NCBI GenBank assembly: GCA_022508735.1
Contig: JAFLUQ010000081.1
Coordinates: 1-10,082 of the forward strand
From: Oscillospiraceae bacterium
GTDB taxonomy: Bacteria > Bacillota > Clostridia > UMGS1883
Reading direction: 5' to 3'
DNA length: 10,082 nt
Position numbers and translations under genes: made by a program. The notes below the pieces were generated by a model, which saw only the letters and a list, made by a program, of their open reading frames with translations, did not search any database and had not been told where the DNA came from. Positions 1 through 5,254 of this stretch are shown here, in pieces. Each line of letters starts with the position of its first letter. Within the stretch, counting starts at the first letter, position 1.

Positions 1-1141
1 TCTCCAGAGCGCTGGTGGCAACGCCGCCGGCGTTGGCAGCCTTAGCAGGTCCGAACAGAACGCCGTTCTTCTGGAAGATGTGGATAGCCTCGGGAGTGGA
101 GGGCATGTTAGCGCCCTCGGCAACAGCAAAGCAGCCGTTATCTACGAGCTTCTGAGCGCTCTCAGCGCTGATCTCGTTCTGGGTAGCGCAGGGAAGGGCG
201 ATGTCGCACTTAACCTCCCAGATGCAGCCGCCGTCAACGTACTTGGCGTTGGGACGGTAGTTGAGGTAATCCTTGATTCTGCCGCGCTTAACCTCTTTGA
301 TCTCCTTAACGGCAGCCAGGTCGATACCTTCCTCGTCGTATACATAGCCGTTGGAGTCGGAAAGGGCAACTACCTTACCACCGAGCTGTGTAGCCTTCTG
401 TGTAGCATAGATGGCAACGTTACCGCTGCCGCTGATAACAACGGTTGCGCCCTCAAAGCTCTTGCCGTTGTCGCGGAGCATTTCGTCTGTAAAGTAGCAG
501 AGGCCATAGCCTGTAGCCTCGGTTCTGGCGAGAGAACCGCCGTAAGTGAGGCCCTTACCTGTGAGTACGCCAACAAACTCGTTTCTGAGTCTCTTATACT
601 GGCCGAACATATAGCCGATCTCGCGGCCGCCTACGCCGATGTCACCGGCGGGAACGTCTGTGTCGGCACCGATGTGTCTCTGGAGCTCTGTCATGAAGCT
701 CTGGCAGAAGCGCATAACCTCAGCGTCGCTCTTGCCTTTGGGGTCGAAGTCGCTGCCGCCCTTGCCGCCGCCGATGGGAAGGCCTGTGAGAGAATTCTTG
801 AAAATCTGCTCAAAGCCGAGGAACTTGATGATGCCCTCGTATACGGAGGGGTGGAAACGAAGACCGCCCTTGTAGGGGCCGATAGCGGAATTAAACTGAA
901 CTCTGAAGCCACGGTTCACCTGAACCTTGCCGTTGTCGTCAACCCAGGGAACGCGGAACTTGATGATGCGCTCGGGCTCAACGATCATGTCGATAATGCC
1001 TTTTTCAATGTACTTGGGGTTCTTCTCCACAACGGGCTCGAGAGACTCAAGAACCTCCTCAACGGCCTGGTGGAACTCAGGCTCACCCGCATTACGGGCC
1101 TTGACCCGCTCAAGCAGGTCGATCAGATACTGGTTTTTCAT
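1..1141 (-). CDS. gdhA: NADP-type glutamate dehydrogenase, 3' end cut by window
   Basis: Catalyses reversible reductive amination of 2-oxoglutarate with ammonia to glutamate, a main ammonia-assimilation step in the cytoplasm. The first 380 residues are present and the C-terminus lies beyond position 1; hexameric bacterial enzymes run to about 445-450 residues, so roughly 65 are missing. Glu/Leu/Phe/Val dehydrogenase signatures are clear: PYKGGLRFHP around Lys91, Lys115, the catalytic-lysine motif GGGKGGSDFDP (Lys127) and the catalytic Asp167 in VPAGDIG. The Rossmann motif is SGSGNVA (237-243), and the strand that follows ends in SDS (261-263), as in NADPH-specific enzymes such as the E. coli one. 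The NAD-type clostridial enzyme differs there. The ATG at 1141 is preceded by AGGAGG eight bases upstream. Isoleucine is written ATC or ATT and never ATA, unlike the neighbouring genes, which suggests high expression. It has its own promoter, separate from the upstream operon. Confidence 0.96.
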   Translation of the reverse strand, partial: MKNQYLIDLLERVKARNAGEPEFHQAVEEVLESLEPVVEKNPKYIEKGIIDMIVEPERIIKFRVPWVDDNGKVQVNRGFRVQFNSAIGPYKGGLRFHPSVYEGIIKFLGFEQIFKNSLTGLPIGGGKGGSDFDPKGKSDAEVMRFCQSFMTELQRHIGADTDVPAGDIGVGGREIGYMFGQYKRLRNEFVGVLTGKGLTYGGSLARTEATGYGLCYFTDEMLRDNGKSFEGATVVISGSGNVAIYATQKATQLGGKVVALSDSNGYVYDEEGIDLAAVKEIKEVKRGRIKDYLNYRPNAKYVDGGCIWEVKCDIALPCATQNEISAESAQKLVDNGCFAVAEGANMPSTPEAIHIFQKNGVLFGPAKAANAGGVATSALE

Positions 1142-1232
1142 GTTGATATCCTCCTAAAACATCTTTGTTTTCAGGTTTTGCCTTTGACGGCCCACACCCC
1201 TTTGCATAGACCGACTATAGCACTTTTCGGTT

Positions 1233-1262
1233 ATTATAACATAATTTCCCCAAGACCGTCAA
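1233..1262 (-). promoter_or_regulatory. Sigma-A promoter of gdhA with extended -10
   Basis: On the minus strand, TTGACG (1257-1262) and TATAAT (1233-1238) are separated by 18 bp, and TGT immediately precedes the -10, giving an extended -10 (TGn). Transcription should begin near 1226, leaving a leader of about 85 nt before the gdhA start. I see no convincing riboswitch or attenuator in that leader, only a weak AAAAC/GTTTT hairpin just upstream of the ribosome binding site. Confidence 0.82.
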
Positions 1263-1281
1263 GTGGTTTTTGGGGAAATTA
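1242..1281. repeat. Perfect 12-bp inverted repeat spanning the gdhA promoter
   Basis: The arms are TAATTTCCCCAA (1242-1253) and TTGGGGAAATTA (1270-1281), exact reverse complements separated by 16 bp. The -35 box lies in the spacer and one arm fills most of the -35/-10 interval. Arm centres are 28 bp apart, close to three helical turns (arithmetic from the sequence). This suggests an operator bound by a dimeric or tetrameric regulator (inference). The repeat also follows the stop codon of the upstream phosphatase gene and could form a hairpin in that transcript, but no T-run follows it, so a classical terminator is less likely. Confidence 0.7.
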
Positions 1282-1296
1282 ATGTAATGATTTTTA

Positions 1297-1944
1297 TCAA
1301 TTTTTTTCAATGATCGCAAGTATCTCGCTCGGGTGATCGATGAGGTTTTCGTAGTCGAGCCTCTCCAGCACCTCTTTATAGGCAAAGCCCCAGGAGCAGA
1401 GCACGCTTATCATTCCGGCGTTTTTGGCGGTCTCAAGGTCAACGGTGCTGTCGCCCATGAATATGCATTCACTGGGCTTAACGCCCATTTTCTCGGCTAA
1501 ATGCAGGGCCGCGTCCGGTGCGGGCTTGCGTTCATAGCCTCCCTCGTCGCCGATAACTTTCACAAACACACCGGGGAAAACTTTATTTGCTATGGCCTCG
1601 GCGAAGGGCTGTGCCTTATTTGTGTTGATCGCCATCGGCAGCCCCCGGCGGCGAAGCTCCTCTACCAGCTCCATAATGCCGTCGTAGGCCGGAGTAGTGT
1701 CGAGAACATGCTCTGTGTAGTACTCGTTAAAGAGCGCTCTTGCCTCGTCTATGTAATCCTGCTTATCCTCAGGCAGGCTGCGCAGCAGCAGCCGCGTTAT
1801 ACCGTTGCCCACAAAGCCGCGGTAGTCGCTGATGTTCCAAGTGGGAAAGCCCAAATGCGTCAGCGCGTAATTTGAGGCGTTAGCTAACTCCTCTATGGTA
1901 TCTATAAGTGTTCCGTCAAGGTCAAATATTACTGCTTTTACCAT
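1297..1944 (-). CDS. HAD-superfamily phosphatase, phosphoglycolate phosphatase-like
   Basis: A 215-residue cytoplasmic Mg-dependent phosphatase of HAD subfamily IA. All four HAD motifs are visible: nucleophile motif DLDGT (Asp8, Asp10), Thr108 in INTNK, Lys140 in ERKPAPD, and GDSTVD (164-169) for metal binding. The helical cap lies between motifs I and II. Length and cap type fit the Gph/PGP group (2-phosphoglycolate phosphatase), but relatives act on many sugar and nucleotide phosphates, so the substrate cannot be fixed from sequence. Its ATG sits inside the end of the preceding hydroxyacid dehydrogenase gene (7-bp overlap), and a purine-rich GGAAAGGA stretch lies upstream. It is the last gene of the seven-gene run and is followed by the gdhA promoter region. 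Confidence 0.9.
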   Translation of the reverse strand: MVKAVIFDLDGTLIDTIEELANASNYALTHLGFPTWNISDYRGFVGNGITRLLLRSLPEDKQDYIDEARALFNEYYTEHVLDTTPAYDGIMELVEELRRRGLPMAINTNKAQPFAEAIANKVFPGVFVKVIGDEGGYERKPAPDAALHLAEKMGVKPSECIFMGDSTVDLETAKNAGMISVLCSWGFAYKEVLERLDYENLIDHPSEILAIIEKN

Positions 1945-2894
1945 ACGTCGTTACTGTCCTTTCCTTCGATAAAGGCGGAGATGTTGTCTGCCGTCATCTC
2001 CACGCACCGCGCCCTCGCCTCTACGCTTGACCATGCGATGTGTGGTGAAAGCACGATTTTTTCCCTGTTTTTTACTGTGAGCAGCGAGTCGTTCGCTTTT
2101 GGCGGCTCCTCTGGGTAGACATCTATGGCCGCACCGCCGATAAGCCCTTGATCTACAGCTTCAGCGAGGGCCGCGGAGTCGATTATAGCTCCTCTCCCCA
2201 CGTTGACTATTACCGCTGAAGGCTTCATTTTAGCAAGGGCCTCTCGGTTTATAAGATTTTCTGTTGACGCGCTCAGCGGCGCATGTATTGAGATAATGTC
2301 GCTCTCCGCCAGCAGCTCGTCCATACTCACTTCGGGCCAATTCTCCGGGCGGCGCACTCCGCTGGTGGAAGCGTAACTTACTTTACAGCCAAAAGCCTCC
2401 GCAATATGCGCCACGCGGCGGCCTATATTGCCCATGCCGATGATTCCCCAGCGTTTTCCGGCAATTTCACTGAAGGGGCGGCCCATGTGATTGGCCAGGC
2501 CGCTGTGTGTATAGCTTCCGTCCTTTACATAGCCGTCATAGTAATTCAGGCTTTCGATGAGCTGAAACAGCAGGGCAAAGGTGTGCTGGGCCACGCTGTC
2601 GGTGCAGTAGCCGGGAACATTGCGCACCCTTATCCCCTTTTCTCTGCAATACTTAACATCAATATTATTGTAGCCCACCGCGAATACAGCGACAAGCTTA
2701 AGATTGGGCGCGGCGTCGATGGTCTCCTTGTCGATCACGACCTTGTTGATTACGATCACTTCGGCGTCCTTAACTCGACGCAGCTTTTCTTCGGGGGTGG
2801 TTTTGTCATATATAACTGTATCAAAACGTCTCGTTATGGGGCTGAAATCAATATCGGCGCCCATGGTTGCTCCGTCAAGAATTACAACTCTCAA
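1938..2894 (-). CDS. D-2-hydroxyacid dehydrogenase (glycerate dehydrogenase/hydroxypyruvate reductase-like), TTG start
   Basis: A 318-residue NAD(P)-dependent dehydrogenase that interconverts 2-oxoacids and D-2-hydroxyacids. The Rossmann motif is GMGNIG (153-158). The catalytic triad is visible as Arg234 in NVGRG, a Glu in PEEPP (262-263) and His285 in SPHIAW. The second Rossmann strand ends in YASTSG (174-179) followed by two arginines. It lacks the usual acidic residue that favours NAD, so NADP use is possible, although similar STSG sequences occur in Firmicutes enzymes called glycerate dehydrogenases. The start is TTG at 2894: it gives the family's normal N-terminus (RVVILDG) and has GGAGGG seven bases upstream, inside the last codons of ricT. 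The gene lies 3 bp after ricT and overlaps the phosphatase gene by 7 bp. The substrate is not certain: hydroxypyruvate, glyoxylate or another 2-oxoacid. Confidence 0.92.
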   Translation of the reverse strand: MRVVILDGATMGADIDFSPITRRFDTVIYDKTTPEEKLRRVKDAEVIVINKVVIDKETIDAAPNLKLVAVFAVGYNNIDVKYCREKGIRVRNVPGYCTDSVAQHTFALLFQLIESLNYYDGYVKDGSYTHSGLANHMGRPFSEIAGKRWGIIGMGNIGRRVAHIAEAFGCKVSYASTSGVRRPENWPEVSMDELLAESDIISIHAPLSASTENLINREALAKMKPSAVIVNVGRGAIIDSAALAEAVDQGLIGGAAIDVYPEEPPKANDSLLTVKNREKIVLSPHIAWSSVEARARCVEMTADNISAFIEGKDSNDVW

Positions 2895-2897
2895 GCG

Positions 2898-3773
2898 TTA
2901 TCCCTCCAGCTTTTTGAGTTCCTTTATATCTACATCGTCGTCGCTATTGCGGCTTCGGCGGCCGTCTTTGAGTATTTTGATATCCTCTACCTTATACTCG
3001 TCCAGTTCCTTTTCATCGCCCTTCTCAAGCTTTACCTTCACAAGGCCCTTTAGCAGGGAAACGCTGCTGACGATGCCGTCGCCGTTGGGTGTGCGCACCT
3101 TTGCCCCCACATTGGGTGTTATCTTAAGCAGCTCGTCATAGCAGTTCTGCTCGTGCTTGAGGCAGCACATGAGTCTGCCGCAGCTGCCGCTTATCTTTGT
3201 TGGATTCAGGCTGAGACCCTGTTCCTTGGCCATTTTGATAGACACCGGATGGAAATCGTCAAGATAGGTTGTGCAGCAGAGAGTTCTGCCGCAGATGCCT
3301 AAGCCCCCCAGCATCTTTGCCTCGTCGCGGATGCCTATCTGGCGAAGCTCTATTCTTGTTCTGAACACCGAGGCAAGATCCTTCACAAGCTCGCGGAAAT
3401 CCACGCGGCCGTCGGCGGTGAAATAGAACAGTATCTTGCTGTTGTCAAAGGTATATTCTGCCTCTACAAGCTTCATTTTTAGCTTGTGAGCAGCGATTTT
3501 TTCCTCACATATCTTAAAGGCTTCCTTTTCCTTTATTTTATTCTGGATAACGCGCTCCTCATCGTCATTGGTGGCAACACGGATAACCTCCTTAAGAGGA
3601 GAAACGATTTCGTCGTCTTCTATCTCTTTTCTATCCATAGCCACTGTGCCGTACTCTATGCCGCGGGCAGTTTCCACAATAACGTGCTGCCCGATATTAA
3701 GCTCGTGATCCTTGGGGTCAAAATAATACATTTTGCCGCCAAGCTTGAATTTAATTCCTACTACTATTGCCAT
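2898..3773 (-). CDS. ricT: PSP1-domain regulator RicT (YaaT)
   Basis: A 291-residue cytoplasmic protein. In Bacillus subtilis, RicT works with RicA (YmcA) and RicF (YlbF) in a complex that carries Fe-S clusters, supports RNase Y-dependent mRNA processing and promotes sporulation, competence and biofilm formation (established for the family). The PSP1 core is recognisable: the N-terminal beta region VGIKFKLGGKMYYF, the central region, and two cysteine-rich segments, CGRTLCC (161-167) and CGRLMCC (198-204), with a further Cys211. These are the expected cluster-ligand region. The C-terminal tail (about 265-291) is charged and likely flexible. Start: ATG at 3773 with GGAGG seven bases upstream. 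It overlaps the end of holB by 23 bp, the common holB-ricT arrangement of Firmicutes. The usual downstream neighbour yabA is absent here; a hydroxyacid dehydrogenase follows instead. Confidence 0.94.
   Translation of the reverse strand: MAIVVGIKFKLGGKMYYFDPKDHELNIGQHVIVETARGIEYGTVAMDRKEIEDDEIVSPLKEVIRVATNDDEERVIQNKIKEKEAFKICEEKIAAHKLKMKLVEAEYTFDNSKILFYFTADGRVDFRELVKDLASVFRTRIELRQIGIRDEAKMLGGLGICGRTLCCTTYLDDFHPVSIKMAKEQGLSLNPTKISGSCGRLMCCLKHEQNCYDELLKITPNVGAKVRTPNGDGIVSSVSLLKGLVKVKLEKGDEKELDEYKVEDIKILKDGRRSRNSDDDVDIKELKKLEG
2902..2907 (-). promoter_or_regulatory. Ribosome binding site that fixes the TTG start of the hydroxyacid dehydrogenase
   Basis: GGAGGG on the minus strand lies seven bases before the TTG at 2894 and encodes part of the Leu-Glu-Gly end of RicT. 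There is no ATG or GTG in a better place, and the TTG gives the expected first strand of the protein. Initiation is likely coupled to ricT termination. Confidence 0.75.
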
Positions 3774-4752
3774 GAAGATCCCTCCAACATTTTATAAGCA
3801 TATCAACGATCCACAGATCATAACGCATCGACGCATTCAGTTCCGCCATAGTGGAGGCGACTCGCTCTATAGCGTTGGTCAGGCCCCCGGCTGTTACGCC
3901 GGAGCTGAAGGCGCGGATCCGGTCGATCAGGTCGATGTTCACTGCCTCTCCCCCTGTTTTCAGGGCCAAAGCGTCCCCTAAAAACGAGAGCATAAGGTCA
4001 AAGCAGGCTGCGCGATGATCGGCATCAACCTTTCTTTTGTTTATACCGAACAGCTCTGCTATGGGAAAAATACAGTCTTTCATTCCCGAAAGTCCGGATA
4101 ATGCATTGAACATCTCTACCCGCAGGGTAAAAAATTCTTCATCCTCGCATATATCCCTGGCGCGGCCGATTATACCGCCGCTATACCCGGCCACAAAGCC
4201 GCTTTTATCCTTTAGGGCAGGATATTCCCGCTCAACAAAGGTCTTTATCTTATCTCGGGAAAAGGGCTCGAGCTCAAGCTTCACGCCCCTGGAGCGTATG
4301 GTCGGAAGAATATTCTGAATATTCTCCGACAGCAGCACTATAGTGCCGTATTCCGGCGGCTCCTCAAAGGGCTTTAGCATGGCGTTCTGTGCCGGAGCGG
4401 CCATACCGTCGGCCCCGTCTACTATGAGCACCTTTCTCTCCGCGAGCAGGGGCCGCATAAACAGTTCGTCAGTCGCCGCCCGAACAGCGCCTATCCTCAG
4501 ATTACCGTTTTCCTCAGGCTCTATCATACTAACGTCCGGATGAGTGTTCGCCCTGTGCTTCACGCAGGCCGGGCAAATACCACAGGGCTTACGCTCCCCG
4601 GTGCAGTGCAGCGCAGCGGCAAAGATAAGAGCCGTTGTCTTTTTTCCTATTCCTCTTGGGCCTGAAAGTATATAAGCGTGGCTGACTGTTCCGGAAGAAA
4701 CGTCACTCAGCAGCCGATCCAAAGCCTTCTGGCCCTGTATAAAATTACTCAT
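3751..4752 (-). CDS. holB: DNA polymerase III delta-prime subunit
   Basis: A 333-residue clamp-loader subunit (AAA+), which helps load the beta sliding clamp during replication. Visible parts in order: an N-terminal LSGPRGIGKKTT P-loop (Walker A, about 30-40), four zinc-site cysteines (Cys50, 57, 60, 63), Walker B-like VLIVDGADGM (108-117), NAMLKPFEEPP (123-133) and the IRSRG segment (152-156), followed by the collar domain. Two family positions are unusual: the common LLKTLEEPP reads MLKPFEEPP, and the SRC motif has Gly in place of Cys. The intact P-loop resembles Gram-positive delta prime or tau/gamma more than the degenerate E. coli protein, but the length and lack of a long C-terminal extension fit delta prime better than DnaX. 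It overlaps the kinase gene upstream by 8 bp (ATGAGTAA) and ricT downstream by 23 bp. Confidence 0.9.
   Translation of the reverse strand: MSNFIQGQKALDRLLSDVSSGTVSHAYILSGPRGIGKKTTALIFAAALHCTGERKPCGICPACVKHRANTHPDVSMIEPEENGNLRIGAVRAATDELFMRPLLAERKVLIVDGADGMAAPAQNAMLKPFEEPPEYGTIVLLSENIQNILPTIRSRGVKLELEPFSRDKIKTFVEREYPALKDKSGFVAGYSGGIIGRARDICEDEEFFTLRVEMFNALSGLSGMKDCIFPIAELFGINKRKVDADHRAACFDLMLSFLGDALALKTGGEAVNIDLIDRIRAFSSGVTAGGLTNAIERVASTMAELNASMRYDLWIVDMLIKCWRDLHGNSSRN
4301..4330. repeat. 30-bp near-perfect palindrome inside holB (two GAATATTC units)
   Basis: Arm 4301-4315 and arm 4317-4330 are reverse complements except for one extra base in the first arm. Within them the 8-bp palindrome GAATATTC occurs twice (4308-4315 and 4317-4324), one base apart. 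In the holB mRNA this would fold into a stem of about 12 bp with a single bulge and a five-base loop. It lies over codons for SENIQNILPTIRS, a conserved part of delta prime, so it may be either coding coincidence or a functional hairpin. Confidence 0.75.
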
Positions 4753-5254
4753 CTTCCTCTAACTCACTTTTTATTTTGAAAGCCATATCCTCAATGCGGT
4801 CGCCATGAGATGTGTCAACAGTGATATCGGCCCATTTTTCATATAAGGGTATACGCGCGTTATACAGGTCGGCCAGCGTTTCGCCGGGATTGAAGGCTAT
4901 GCCGCGGGTCTCGAGGTTAGTTATTCTCTTCTCAAGATCACTGAGCCCCGCCCGGATATACACGACCGTTCCTATCTCTTTGAGATAGCGCATGGCGTCT
5001 TCGCTATAGACCATGCTGCCGCCTGTAGCGATCACACTGTTTTCGCTTTTGAGCGACAATGCCGCCTCGCCCTCTATACGCAGAAAGTCCTCATGGCTTA
5101 ATCTATTAACAATGTCCTGCAAATTTCCTCCGTGACGTCGGCAAATAACAAGATCCACGTCTACAAAGTCCATTCCCATGGTCTTGGCCAGCACCACGCC
5201 GACCGTGCTTTTGCCCGCTCCGGGCATTCCTATCAATACAATATTTTTATTCAT
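4745..5254 (-). CDS. Shikimate kinase-like P-loop kinase (substrate uncertain)
   Basis: A 169-residue P-loop kinase of the AroK fold; classical members phosphorylate shikimate with ATP in aromatic amino-acid biosynthesis. Present: Walker A GMPGAGKST (9-17), DVD with Asp32 and Asp34, Glu61, an ATGGS loop (76-80), Arg117 in the lid and Arg134 in ARIPLYEK. Compared with my memory of the Mycobacterium tuberculosis enzyme, the carboxylate-binding Arg58 of its FRRIE motif is Leu58 here (FLRIE), the GGG of the substrate loop is GGS, and the lid RPLL is TRGIAF. This is a recognisable Firmicutes subgroup usually annotated as shikimate kinase, but the substrate may differ. The ATG at 5254 overlaps the stop of the DUF5693 gene (ATGAATAA), and the gene overlaps holB by 8 bp. 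No other aromatic-pathway gene is in view. Confidence 0.85.
   Translation of the reverse strand: MNKNIVLIGMPGAGKSTVGVVLAKTMGMDFVDVDLVICRRHGGNLQDIVNRLSHEDFLRIEGEAALSLKSENSVIATGGSMVYSEDAMRYLKEIGTVVYIRAGLSDLEKRITNLETRGIAFNPGETLADLYNARIPLYEKWADITVDTSHGDRIEDMAFKIKSELEEDE

Noticed and set aside
1142..1226. Riboswitch or attenuator in the gdhA leader
   Set aside because: Only very short stems (4-5 bp) could be drawn, and no terminator-like structure or known riboswitch core was recognised in about 85 nt.
1242..1281. Rho-independent terminator for the seven-gene operon
   Set aside because: The inverted repeat could form a hairpin after the HAD stop codon, but the loop is 16 nt and the bases after the stem are TGTTATAAT, not a T-run. 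The overlap with the gdhA promoter fits an operator better, though a dual role is not excluded.
80..1282. A 400-codon open frame on the plus strand opposite gdhA
   Set aside because: It is the mirror of a strongly codon-biased gene. The translation is Ala/Leu/Val-rich and low in complexity, has no recognisable domain and no ribosome binding site. Antisense open frames opposite GDH genes are a familiar artefact of codon bias.
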